A stretch of DNA of 28,446 nt from Trichomonas vaginalis G3 (GCF_026262505.1 NW_026529144.1:1-28446), one strand, 5' to 3'. Numbered from the stretch's first letter, positions 16,311 through 25,959 are shown. Made by a program: numbers and translations. Notes: a model not told the origin generated them from the letters alone.

Positions 16311-16751
16311 TCAGTAAGGAAACGCAGGAGTTTTACGATTTATTTGAGGAGTAGGTTCTGGTTTAAATGTTGGAGTCGGTTTTGGAGTTGACTTTTGAAC
16401 AGGAGTTTGTAATTCCATAGGTTCAGGAGTCATTGAAGGTGTTGTTTGTGAAGGTGTCGGAGTTTGTTTAACTTCAGCTACTTCAGTATTATTTACAACA
16501 TTTGCTTTATTTCTTTTCAACATCATTACTGCTCCTGCTGTAGCTAGCAAACCTAGTGGGAGACCATATTTTATATAAGGACTTGACCAAATGCTATTTT
16601 TGACAGGAGCTGGTGGAACACCTAACCTTGGTGAGACTGCTCTTTGCCATTGTGCAGCTCGTAAGAAATATTCAATAGGTGCTCCATAATCGTTTGGTAA
16701 AGTTTGTTTCATAGATGGTGAAGGTTCACGAGAGCTTGATGAAGAACTCAT
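16311..16751 (-). CDS. Single-pass membrane protein with Pro/Thr-rich tail, 146 aa
   Basis: Starts at 16751 with a Ser-rich stretch (MSSSSSSREPSPS). Residues 20-55 are polar, with IEYFLRAAQWQRAVSPRLG. Residues about 59-78 (YIKYGLPLGLLATAGAVMML) form one membrane helix followed by KRNK. From 95 to the end is a Pro/Thr/Gln-rich, probably extended segment with repeated TP, KPTP and EPTP units. It lies downstream of the capsid gene on the same strand. It could be a virion membrane or vertex protein. It looks whole. Confidence 0.55.
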   Translation of the reverse strand: MSSSSSSREPSPSMKQTLPNDYGAPIEYFLRAAQWQRAVSPRLGVPPAPVKNSIWSSPYIKYGLPLGLLATAGAVMMLKRNKANVVNNTEVAEVKQTPTPSQTTPSMTPEPMELQTPVQKSTPKPTPTFKPEPTPQINRKTPAFPY

Positions 16752-16781
16752 TTATAAGCTTTAAAAATAAACGTTCATCCT

Positions 16782-18354
16782 TTATTCCTCACTGTCGTCC
16801 GTGGCTAAGTTATAGTCGTCAAGTCTTATTATTGGTATGCCTGACTGTCTTACTTGTATTGCAAAGCAACAATCCCTCATAAATCCAATAAGTGGCTTTG
16901 GTACGTTTTCAGTTGCTAGTTCAATAGGTCCTTTAACAGACAATTTGTATGTTATTGGAGCAGTAGATGTTTGACCTTGCTGGAAGCAAAAGTCCACTTC
17001 TGTTGGAAAACCACATAAGAAATGTGTGTTGTCATAGCTATCCCATTTATGTTCCACACTACCATCATCCACCAATGACCTCATAACATCTTCATTAAAT
17101 CCTATCATATCATTGTTTGTATTGCAAGCGTTCGCACCATTTCATAAAATACAGGTCCATATGATTTTTCAGGTTCTGCAGGCATATTTCCATAAGCTCC
17201 CATGGAAAGCTGAAGATATTTAAACTTAGGGTTCTCAAAATTAACATAATAGTTGTCTTTCTTTCTAAATAGTGCCCAAATACTTTTAACATTAATAGGC
17301 GTATAAGCTGCTGTAAATGTTGCACTTGAACTATCTGTATTCTTTGAGAATGAACCGTCCATAGGAATCCAATCCATAACTTTAACAGGAAAACATAAAG
17401 CCTCGTTTGTATAATGTTCTACAAGTTCTGTATAAATGTTAGGGTCTAAAGAGAATGACTTTGGATGAATGAAACATTCATTAAAATCCATCTTTGTTCG
17501 AAATAGTTGCTGGTTTACAGTTGTAATAGTAACTGTTCCACTAGCTTCTACTGCCTTCGTTATCATAGTGAATGGTTCATTCCATGGAACAAATTTATTT
17601 GTCGGTGGATTTGAATCTGAAGCAAATGCAACTTTAAGAGTTGGATTGAAAGCAATGATATCATTTACAGATATAGATGTGCATTGTAAGGCGTCGCTAC
17701 TGAACTTTACTTTAAGCTGAATGTTTCCTGCAAAAGCTGGAATAAATCGAATAGCTTCTAATGGAAGGAATCTTCTAACAGGAATTCTTAAACGAAGCTT
17801 AAAATCAAATGATTTTCCTGCTGTAATTGGACCACTAACAATTTGTCCTGTTCTGCATGTTCCCGAATGACTCCATACATCTTCATGTCGAGTCTTTGAG
17901 AAAACATCTACTTTCTTTATTTGTTCGGTAGTTTGTGAGTTTGAAGTTATATATGCTTCTTCTCTTGCGTTGTCTTGAGATATACGATACGACCATTTGC
18001 AAGGATTTGATATCCAGCAACTGCATAGAAAGCGTCATCGAAACCAATCCAAAATCCTGGTGGGTTTGTTTTATTGGAACCTGAACCAATTTCTTTATCT
18101 ACAATAAATTGACCTTCCATTTTATACGTAATGAATGTATTGTAAAGGTCCAACATATTTTCACCAGGAGGTGAGAGATTGAATGTTACCCATGTGTTAT
18201 CTTTAGCAGTTCCAGGTTGTGATGGAATCTTTGCGTCAGAATATTTTCTATTAGTGTCACCAATTTGAACTGCATTGTCTATGATATCGAAATATGAGCG
18301 AATCTGATGAATATGCTCTGCTGGAGTAAATTCGTTTAACTGTTCGTTCTGCAT
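16782..18354 (-). pseudogene. Major capsid protein gene of element B (double jelly-roll), broken
   Basis: Minus-strand region starting MQNEQLNEFTPAEHIHQI at 18354 and ending DDYNLATDDSEE at 16782, about 520 codons long. Parts typical of Polinton capsid proteins are DLYNTFITYKMEG, PGFWIGFDDAFYAVAGYQIL, a central beta-rich part, SIWALFRKKDNYYVNFENPKF (compare MFVLFRRTINDYSCFYNPGI of element A) and HFLCGFPTEVDFCF. The gene is broken, with about three breaks. It is only distantly related to the capsid gene of element A. The ATG is abutted by a GAAGTAAATAC sequence like that of other late genes. Confidence 0.65.
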
Positions 18355-18393
18355 GTATTTACTTCAGATAAAAATCTATTTACTTCATTATTC

Positions 18394-18813
18394 TCACTCT
18401 TCTTCTTGGCATTCGTGTGGAAGTTGTTTCTTGACATTTTCAATGAACTGTACATTCTCTTTTGTCTCAACTTCTTTCACTGGCGGGTCAGGATTCTTTG
18501 ACTCGGTTTGTTTTTCAATGAAATTCACGAACTTTGCAATAAGCTCTTGGTTCGTTATTGAAAGTACATCTGGCTTCTTTTCTTCTGGTTCTATTGACTT
18601 TTCAGTTTGAACAGAAGGTTTTATATGGGCTTCGTGGGCTTCACCCTTGCCATACACCTTAATGTTGTCGCTTTCTGCATTCGCTAATGGAACCTTTCTT
18701 TTTCTTACGTATATTTTACCATCTTTACTCTGACTTACATAATAGAAAGGATGTTGTATTCCTCTTGCGTCATTTAATATAATAGACTCTCGCTCTGATT
18801 TTGACAAGCTCAT
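18394..18813 (-). CDS. Small protein upstream of the capsid gene, 139 aa
   Basis: Starts at 18813 (MSLSKSERESI), with GATGTAAA directly at the ATG. The N-terminal 50 residues contain PFYYVSQSKDGKIYVRKRKVPL, similar to a segment of the 81-aa protein at 16025. The rest is Glu/Lys-rich and probably disordered, with a helix (ITNQELIAKFVNFIEKQTE) and a NVQFIENVKKQLPHECQEEE end. It stops 39 bp before the capsid gene start, in the same direction, and probably forms one late transcription block with it. The role is unknown; a scaffold is possible. Confidence 0.55.
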   Translation of the reverse strand: MSLSKSERESIILNDARGIQHPFYYVSQSKDGKIYVRKRKVPLANAESDNIKVYGKGEAHEAHIKPSVQTEKSIEPEEKKPDVLSITNQELIAKFVNFIEKQTESKNPDPPVKEVETKENVQFIENVKKQLPHECQEEE

Positions 18814-18858
18814 TTTACATCGGTTAAAGTTTTAATTTTGTTTTTTATCTGCAGTCAA

Positions 18859-19131
18859 ATGACTCAGACAAGTCATATGACTCAGACCCAGGGGGTCATA
18901 GATGTTGAAGCATTGAAGAAAGAAATTCGTGAGCAAATTTTATCCGAACTGAAGGAACAAAAACAAGAACAAAAGCCAGAGAGACCAAAGAGAAAACTTA
19001 GTGAAAAACAACTAGCTGCATTAGCTGCTGGAAGACAAAAGAACCCACGTTTGCTGGCGAAAAAAGCTAGAGAAGAAGCAAAAGCAAAGGAAGAACAAAA
19101 AGCTAAAGAAGCTGAAGCAAAGAAAGAGTAA
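18859..19131 (+). CDS. Lys/Ala/Glu-rich charged protein, 90 aa
   Basis: The start at 18859 (MTQTSHMTQTQG) is preferred; an in-frame ATG at 18838 is close to the divergent gene. Residues 15-45 form a helical segment (DVEALKKEIREQILSEL) followed by KQEQKPERPKRKLSEKQLAALAAGRQKNPRLLAKKAR, a basic motif, and an AKAKEEQKAKEAEAKKE tail. KxLSEKQLAALAAGRxKNP resembles short basic motifs seen in many viral nucleic-acid-binding proteins. A DNA-condensing virion protein is possible, but it is not recognised as a family. Confidence 0.5.
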   Translation: MTQTSHMTQTQGVIDVEALKKEIREQILSELKEQKQEQKPERPKRKLSEKQLAALAAGRQKNPRLLAKKAREEAKAKEEQKAKEAEAKKE

Positions 19132-19155
19132 ATGGTTTATTTTTATCCAAACTAA

Positions 19156-20011
19156 ATGTATAGACAAATACCTTTATCTGTTGCGTTCAGTAGTGAAAAC
19201 CCTGACGTCAAAATAAAGGGGAACAGAGTAACGTTTAAGTTTCCAACAGACTGGATTGTGAACATAAATGAAGAGAAGTACATTGGCATAACATCTATGT
19301 ATATAAACGTGCTTTCAGAAAGGTTGACTTTATACTTCAAGTCGAGATAGAAAATGACGAACAGTCTTTAAGCGCCCAAAACATTCACATATACAAATAC
19401 TTTAAAGACGATACAACATTGTTGCAATGTATGATTTCATTTAATGAGATGTTCGAGAAAAAGTTCAACATTGAAGTACAAACTTTACAGCCTTTACGTG
19501 AGTTTCTTGCACAACTGAAGAAGAAGGTAGTCAGCCACAACTTATAGACTTTCATTATGAATTTAATGAAAATGAAGATGAACACATGACTGTCAGTTTG
19601 TGTATTCTCACCATTCAATGAAGTCGCTAAAAGAAAGAAAATCCATTACGTATAAGATTTCAAATCTCCGAACCAAGTGATGATTTTTAAGAATGTTTTC
19701 AATTATGATGCAAATGCTTCCGAGGAAAAAATGAATTTTCAAAGATTGTAACACCTGGCATTTGGGATAGAAAGCAAGCAATACTTTACTCTAATATAGC
19801 CAAAGGCGTTGAAAATGAGTTCATTGGTCATACAAGAACTTCACCACTTCCTAACCCTAAATACTATAAATTAACTGGCTTCAATCGTGAGTTTTGGATA
19901 GACATGTTCTCCACTCATGACCATAAATGTCCAGTGTTCTTGCCTCCAGATGGGAAGGACTGTCTCTACATTGAAGCACAACTCTTAAACTCTACCATCG
20001 CAGTATTGTAA
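19156..20011 (+). pseudogene. Candidate minor capsid/penton gene of element B, broken
   Basis: Plus-strand region beginning MYRQIPLSVAFSSENPDVK and ending at a TAA near 20011. The translated parts are beta-rich. The final part, GFNREFWIDMFSTHDHKCPVFL then GKDCLYIEAQLLN, has the pattern of the closing strands of Polinton penton (minor capsid) proteins, where a Trp/Ile strand is followed by D-x-x-x-x-PV-x-x. The region is broken, with several breaks. The assignment is by pattern and by its place beside the capsid gene. Confidence 0.4.
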
Positions 20012-20131
20012 AATCTACGCTAGCTTTATTTTATCACGAATGACCTCATTGCTGACAAAAAAAATGACCTCATTCATGACCTCATTGCTGACAAAAATAA
20101 GCCGCTAGCGGCAAGGGCGAAGCCCATGACC
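20012..20131. repeat. Gap with direct repeats and GC-rich hairpins
   Basis: ATGACCTCATTGCTGACAAA occurs twice, with a shorter ATGACCTCA between and another after. GCCGCTAGCGGC (20101-20112) is a perfect palindrome and GGGCGAAGCCC (20115-20125) a hairpin with a GAA loop. It separates the convergent ends of the penton candidate and PolB. Confidence 0.7.
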
Positions 20132-23100
20132 TCAGAACTTCAACTTACGAATAAAGCTTGTTTTAGTCGTTATTGAAAAGTTGAACTTTTCAGCAAAGCA
20201 AGGTTGACATGACTTACATAAGTCGAATGCAATCTCTTGACCATCATAAAGTGCTTTGTAAAGTTTCATTAAACTGAACTCAGAGTCTTTGTCATATGTT
20301 CCAACAGGTATGTGAATGTTCTTATCTTCATTGTAATAGCATTGTATAGCTTCAGGAAACATTTCATTAGCGGTTAAAGCAATAACATCTTGCTTCACGC
20401 CTTTCATTCTGCAGTGAATGCAACTTCATTTAAATCGTTAGTGAGTAAGTCTATGTAGGTCTTCTTTCCACAGAAAATACTTTTATAAGCTAAACTTTGT
20501 TTTCCAGGTGTTATTTCTGCAAAGTCGCTATGAAATTGACCAAGGTTCTTTCCTATAAGTTCGCGACCATATCTCTTCTTAAACTCTGCTGCAAGCTTTG
20601 GTATGTCTTCATTATATAAGTGCATACTGTCGGTATCCTGGTAAAAGATTTGAAGACCCATATCTTCAGCAGTACAGAATACTTCATTCATAATACGTTT
20701 TGACATAGACAGAATATTAACACCAAGTGGACAGAAGTTAAAGTGTCTGCAAATGCTTTTCGTTAGCTTGAAAATAGTTTATCTGAACCATCCAAACCTT
20801 CGAACTTCACTATATGGTTGTAATTTCTTATAGCATATCTTATAGCATCTTTGTCATTTACTATGGTTATTTTTGACTCAATAGGAGATAGAATAGTTTT
20901 GCCATAAATGCTGTTCAGAATGAGTTTTTATAATTTCTTGTAAGGGGTTTCCTTCTTTCTTATACTTTAACCTTAACTCAAACAACTTCTTTACTTCATC
21001 TCTTATTCTCATATCTCTGTTTCCATCGTAATAGTATCCTTGCAACACTTCACATTTGACACATTTGATATTTTATGAGGTCTTGTAATGTTATATGGTC
21101 AACATACATGAGACAGCAAGTGTTTGAACTTCTTGGAACGTTAAGTTCTGGATTTAGTTCAGGGTCGCAAACTATTAAATGAAAGTGTCTGGGTATACCA
21201 ATCTCTGTTATCTTAATGAGAACAAAGAAGCCAGACATAAACTTTTCACCAATGGGTTCCTTTTGGTCATCATCGAATAAATGTCTCATGAGATACTCTG
21301 TGCTTAACATTTCTTCCTTCAATACTTTTGGAATACCTTCTAAAGTATAAAGTCTTGCTATAGCTGAAGGATATAATGAAACAGTGTCGAAGTCAGCAAT
21401 GAGTTTCTTTTTGCTCTTTTGTTTCATGTTATCTGACAACATACATCTTCCACCTTGAATGCATCTCGAAATAAATTCTCTTGGTTTATTTGAGAGGTCA
21501 TAAAGATTTCCATTCGGGAAGTATACTCTGTTCTCAAACAATTTGTTAGCAATAGAACAAATACTAACGTAGTCATAAACGTTTAAATCAAACTCTTTCA
21601 ATAAGTCATTGCGGAACTTTACAAAACCTTCTCTTAAAATTCTTACATCTTGTTTGCAGTAAAACGTGCTATATTTTTCTAAGTCGAAGTGGTTTTCATC
21701 TATTCTGCAACCTTTGATGGAATCTATGTTTTTCATGAATGTATCTGCATCATGGATAAACTTACATGCTTCAGAAATGACACCAGTTCTGTTGTCATTT
21801 GCTAACAAAACACTGCTGTAGTAGTTATATGGAAATACTTCTTTCGGTCCTGTTTGTAAGTTAAACATAGCAGGAAATAGTTTAAGCTTCTTATTTATAA
21901 CACTGTAAGAGTCTTTTATAATAATTGCCCGTCCTTTATATAAACCAGTTATTTGCATTGTTCGTGAACCTTTAATGATGGGAGTTCCTTTCACTTCTGT
22001 CATGTGTCTTAAGATGAAGTTTATGTCATAACTGAGGTTGTGGAAATATATTAAACTCTTGTCAGGAAGTCTTTCCAAAAATTCTGTTGCACAGTTTTGA
22101 CCCCAAATGCTTTCACTCACTGAACCATCTTCACTGTCATAACAGATGTTAAAAGCTTTATGAAAGCCGTCTGTGCTACACTCAAAGTCAGCAAAGAAAA
22201 CGTGCTCAGGAATGAATTTACATTTAGCTTTATTTACTTCTTTTGACTCTGCTTTCTTCTTCAGTTGTACACAATACTTTGGAGCATATGTCAAATCTTT
22301 AAATGGTGCAAGGTTCTGTTTATATAAGTCAGTAGTATATGTGAAAAGTTCTCCATAAGAAATAGGTTCGAAATATTTGCACTCCCACAATGTTTTCATA
22401 ACATCCCATAGCGGTGTTGTTCTATCATAACGAACTACATATTTATCTTCTCTCTTTGTATAAATCTTCATCTGTTTCTCAATGTTCATTCCACCACACT
22501 CCTTCAAGATTTCTATATAGTTTCGAATGAAGTATGTTGTCATTGGTAATCTTTCATTTAGCATGTAGTGGTCTTCAACAAGAAGTAAGTCAATAGTTCT
22601 AACAGTTTCGCATTCTTTTGGTATATATCTCTTTATTTCATTATGTCTTGAGTCATTGAAATAACCAATGGTAACATTAAATGCTATACCTGTTGAATCG
22701 GAAATTTCTTGTACTTTACTTTGAGGAAAGTCTCTAACACGAATGACTTCTCTCATGTGGTCAATAGTTTCTTCATTTACTCCAGCCTGAATGCAAGCAT
22801 AAACGAAACAATTGTCCTCTGTCATAAGTGTTGCAGTTCTTTTGTTCAGTTCATTGAAGATTTGGTAGCGTTCAAGATTTATAGGTAATGTGCAAAGATA
22901 CTTCCAGAACTGACCGCTTCTCTTCTTATAAAACTTCTTTTCACCATTATCTTTCCAAAAGCTTTCTATAAGTGCTGGGTTTCCTGTTTGCTTAAGAGCT
23001 TCCAAAATGGCTTTCTGGTCATTTGTCAGTGTGCTTTCATCTCTATATGGTCTCTTTTTTGGTTTGCCTTTCTTTACATCTGACATCGTTAAGCCTTCAT

Positions 23101-23980
23101 ATTCTGTTAAATCATACATCTTTATTTCGGTAAGATTCTTTATGTTTGTCAAGAAGAAGTCATAGTGCATTTCAACAATACCTGCAGCATTTGCTTCTAT
23201 CTCTGATATAAAGTTCTCCTTCAAGAGCTGATGTAGTAATGTTCCAATATTATTGAGGTTTAACGTAGAACATTCATACTTTCCACCAAGTTTATAACAT
23301 ACCATCCATCTCTGTTGCGAGTTTATTTTAATTTTCTCTAAGAGTCTCATGAAAACCTTACCGAAATGTTTGTGTAAGTAGTCTCTGTTTGGTTCATCTA
23401 AAGCTTCGATGTTAAAGTCAATGAGTCTATTGCCTGACTTCACATTTCTCTTCCTATTCTCTTCATCTTTCTTTAACCATCTCTCACCTTCTTTTGGTTT
23501 GTCGTCAATGGAACGAATGACATCGTTAGCTTTGCGAACTTGTTCTATAGCACTTTTAAACATCTCTCTTCTCTGTTGTTTCAGTGTGTCATCTCTCTTT
23601 CGTGTTTCACCAACGTTTGCATTTGTTATGTCAAACATCTCTCTTCTTACTTCATGAGGTACAGCTCTTCTTGTTTCACCAACGTTTGCATTTGTTATGT
23701 CAAACATCTCTCTTCTTACTTCATGAGGTACTGAACGTCTATGATATAAGTCAATAGCAATGTCATTTAAAGGAAATGCTCTTGCATGGACTTCGTCCTC
23801 GCCGCGTTGCGGCTTTATGAACTCATGAATTCTATCATAACTTATTGCACCATTATAGTCTTTAATGAAGTCAGCGAGTGCTTTTTTGTTTGTTGCGTAA
23901 TGCTTTGCAACATCTATATTAGCTTCTGTAAGAAGTTGTTTTATTTCCGAGTGTTCTAACTTAGACAACTTCCGATACAT
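20132..23980 (-). pseudogene. polB: Protein-primed family B DNA polymerase (Polinton PolB), broken
   Basis: Starts at 23980 (MYRKLSKLEH). A long N-terminal part comes first. An OTU-like pattern lies at residues 388-472 (EDNCFVYA, then EDHYML). The exonuclease follows: ExoI FADFEC near 596, ExoII FHNLSYDINFI near 646, ExoIII YCKQDVRIL near 774. Then GGRCM near 843 and polymerase motif A DFDTVSLYPS near 863. Motif C, YQDTDS, is encoded further on near 20640. A 23-residue unit containing VPHEVRREMFDI occurs twice in a row near 84-127. This is the replication enzyme of Polintons, which start synthesis from a terminal protein. The gene is broken, with a few breaks, all in its 3' third. Confidence 0.85.
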
Positions 23981-24071
23981 CTTTAGTAGGAAATAAAAAA
24001 ATATTTTTTGAAAAAATTAGATTAGATTTTTTTTAAGTTATTTTTCAAAATAATTTAATATTTTTATTTTA

Positions 24072-24545
24072 ATGAAACACATGCAAGATTGCAAGTTCTT
24101 TTCATACAATGCTCTCGCTACTGCCATCAAGAATGAGTTCAATAATGCTTCAAACGTTAATGTTATCTTTAACAAGAAGTTTGTGAAAGAATCTAAGTTT
24201 GGTCAGTATGTCAGACCATTAGCTATCGTCATTGACCGCAAACGTTATACTTCACAAGAGTTAGCAGTAGTTTTGAAACAAAAGGGTTTCTTCGTGAATG
24301 TCAAAGATACACACTATACTGTCATAAAGAACTCCAACATTGACTTCTTCAGTATTGCTATGAATCTTTCCGAACAGAAAGAATATAAGAAGGGTGAAAC
24401 ATCTGTGAAATATTATCCTTCATCTCTGAAGACAATAACGAACAAAGATGTTATACAAAAGTTCTTACCAAAGGTTGAAGAAGCTTCAATTGACATTGAC
24501 GAAGGAAGTGAAATGGTTGAAGAAATTGACCCTGAAGCTATTTAA
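24072..24545 (+). CDS. SSB-like protein with acidic tail, 157 aa
   Basis: Divergent from PolB across a 91-bp gap rich in A and T. The start is at 24072 (MKHMQDCKFF). Predicted beta strands (NVNVIFNKKFVKE, RPLAIVIDRKRY, FFVNVKDTHYTVIKN) are followed by FFSIAMNLSEQ. The end is an acidic tail, ASIDIDEGSEMVEEIDPEAI. The tail resembles that of the 139-aa protein beside the helicase of element A (ENIDIDPEMF), though the bodies differ. Size, tail and position next to the polymerase suggest a single-stranded DNA-binding protein, as an inference. It is followed by a B-type palindromic array. Confidence 0.45.
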   Translation: MKHMQDCKFFSYNALATAIKNEFNNASNVNVIFNKKFVKESKFGQYVRPLAIVIDRKRYTSQELAVVLKQKGFFVNVKDTHYTVIKNSNIDFFSIAMNLSEQKEYKKGETSVKYYPSSLKTITNKDVIQKFLPKVEEASIDIDEGSEMVEEIDPEAI

Positions 24546-24649
24546 CCAAAAATATATTTTTGGTGAAGAGGTGAGATATCACCTGTTTTTTCACCTCATT
24601 CTCTCTTCGTTAATGTTGTCGTGACTTCTTCGTTAATGTTGTCGTGACT
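24546..24649. repeat. B-type palindromic array plus 23-bp direct repeat
   Basis: Core 24561-24597 with TGGTGAAG, AGGTGAGA, TATCACCT and TTTCACCT; the outermost right half-site is worn (CATTCTCTC). It is followed by two copies of TTCGTTAATGTTGTCGTGACT. It lies between the convergent ends of the SSB-like and KilA-N genes. Confidence 0.7.
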
Positions 24650-25477
24650 TCATTCTTCCTCTTTGAAGTTATCGAAATATTCTGTTATTTTTTCCTTCAG
24701 TAATGTTAAGTCTTCTTTGAAGGTAAGTATTGTGCAACCTTTGATGTCATAGTGTGTTTGAGGAAGAGTATTTTTGACAATTTCTTTTATTTGCTCATTC
24801 GGTGTCATTGAAATCGGTAAGTTTTCACGATAGAACCAGTTTCTGTCAGATTTATATATTTTAGCAAGGTCGTAAAAGCTTTTGTTGTTTCTTCTGACTA
24901 AATGCAACATAACCATATCTCTATCTTCTTCTTTCTCCAACTCTTCAGTATAAATCATATACTTATAACTCTTTTCCTTTCCTTTTGGTACTGAACGTGG
25001 TATTCTTTTCTGTATGCTTTTGTCTTTGGATTCAATGACTTCATCTTTTGCTTGAAGTTTCTTTTCCATCTCTCCACGTTCTGCTTTATATAGTTCATCT
25101 AACATCATGAAAATATAACAAGCATAACGAGGTGAAGCCCACATTGCTACAGCATTTACTAAAAGTCTATGAACATAATAACCTTTCAAACCAGGTGCCA
25201 AATTCTTGCGATTTTCGTACGGAATCTCTTCCCTCGGTTTTCCGAGGGAAGCAATCATATGAGGAAATTCTTCTAAAAGTTCTTTTGCCTGTTGGTTTTC
25301 AAACCAATGATATGCTTGCTTTGTAGAACGAAGAGCGTTCATTATACTTTGCATTTGATACATATCATCTTTGACTGAACGAATGAGTCTCAATTGTTTG
25401 TTATATTGTATGTATTCGTATTCTTCATTTATGGCTTCATGAACGATAGCAGTTGTTGTGTTCTCTAATGTTGACAT
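24650..25477 (-). CDS. KilA-N domain regulator, 275 aa
   Basis: Start at 25477 (MSTLENTTTAIV). Residues about 20-130 form a KilA-N domain (LRSTKQAYHWFENQQAKELL, then GYYVHRLLVNAVAMWASPRY and YIFMMLDELY), a DNA-binding fold found in phages, large DNA viruses and mobile elements. A coiled-coil linker (EMEKKLQAKDEVIESKDK) follows, then a C-terminal part (KYMIYTEELEKEEDRDMVML, LHLVRRNNKSFYDLAKIY) like the DUF3627-type domain that often accompanies it. KilA-N genes are very numerous in Trichomonas (recalled). A perfect 14-bp inverted repeat flanks its promoter and that of the divergent gene at 25585, which suggests autoregulation. It looks whole and carries a GC-rich hairpin in its coding DNA. Confidence 0.8.
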   Translation of the reverse strand: MSTLENTTTAIVHEAINEEYEYIQYNKQLRLIRSVKDDMYQMQSIMNALRSTKQAYHWFENQQAKELLEEFPHMIASLGKPREEIPYENRKNLAPGLKGYYVHRLLVNAVAMWASPRYACYIFMMLDELYKAERGEMEKKLQAKDEVIESKDKSIQKRIPRSVPKGKEKSYKYMIYTEELEKEEDRDMVMLHLVRRNNKSFYDLAKIYKSDRNWFYRENLPISMTPNEQIKEIVKNTLPQTHYDIKGCTILTFKEDLTLLKEKITEYFDNFKEEE

Positions 25478-25488
25478 TACTGTTCTTA

Positions 25489-25582
25489 CATACAGGATAA
25501 AAAAATAAATAAAATAAAAACTAACTTTATTTTTTCTGAGATAAACACTATTTCTTCACAACATTAAATTTTATCCTGTATG
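25489..25582. promoter_or_regulatory. Symmetrical divergent promoter with 14-bp inverted repeat
   Basis: CATACAGGATAAAA (25489-25502) and TTTTATCCTGTATG (25569-25582) are perfect inverted copies. One lies 11 bp from the KilA-N ATG, the other 2 bp from the ATG at 25585. Between them is AATAAAGTTAG followed by a T/A stretch (25511-25533, minus), of the same family as the other promoter-like motifs. The layout suggests one factor acting on both genes. Confidence 0.6.
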
Positions 25583-25584
25583 AA

Positions 25585-25959
25585 ATGACTTTAAAAAGAT
25601 TATTGACTGACTTCGAATACTATCTCATTGACGCACTGACAGACCCTCAAAACTGTGTTGAAAGTTCTTTAAGCTTTAAGATTGAAGGTACGACGCATTT
25701 TGTCTTCACTTACGTATTGAAAGAATATGACCGTTATCATAACGAAGTGAATCAAACACTAATAAAATTTGTAGATAAAAAATTGGTTAACAATGAATAT
25801 TTTAAACGTGAAGACCCAAACACTGCTGGAGATGATGAAGAATACAGACAAGTTATTGAAAAAAATAACGCAAGATTAGATGCAATAGAAAAGAAGTTTA
25901 ATGAATGTCTTACAAACACGTATGAATATCTTATGCAGTGGGAAGCCAGATGGAAATAA
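25585..25959 (+). CDS. Hypothetical protein, 124 aa, paralogue of the gene at 3379
   Basis: The ATG at 25585 (MTLKRLLTDFEYYL) immediately follows the inverted repeat of the divergent promoter. THFVFTYVLKEYDRYHN, LIKFVDKKLVN and EKKFNECLTNTYEYL align with the 96-aa protein of element A. The N-terminus and an insertion (PNTAGDDEEYRQVIEKNNARLDA) differ. It is probably a small alpha/beta protein with helical C-terminus. It pairs divergently with the KilA-N regulator and may be part of the same control module. Function unknown. Confidence 0.6.
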   Translation: MTLKRLLTDFEYYLIDALTDPQNCVESSLSFKIEGTTHFVFTYVLKEYDRYHNEVNQTLIKFVDKKLVNNEYFKREDPNTAGDDEEYRQVIEKNNARLDAIEKKFNECLTNTYEYLMQWEARWK

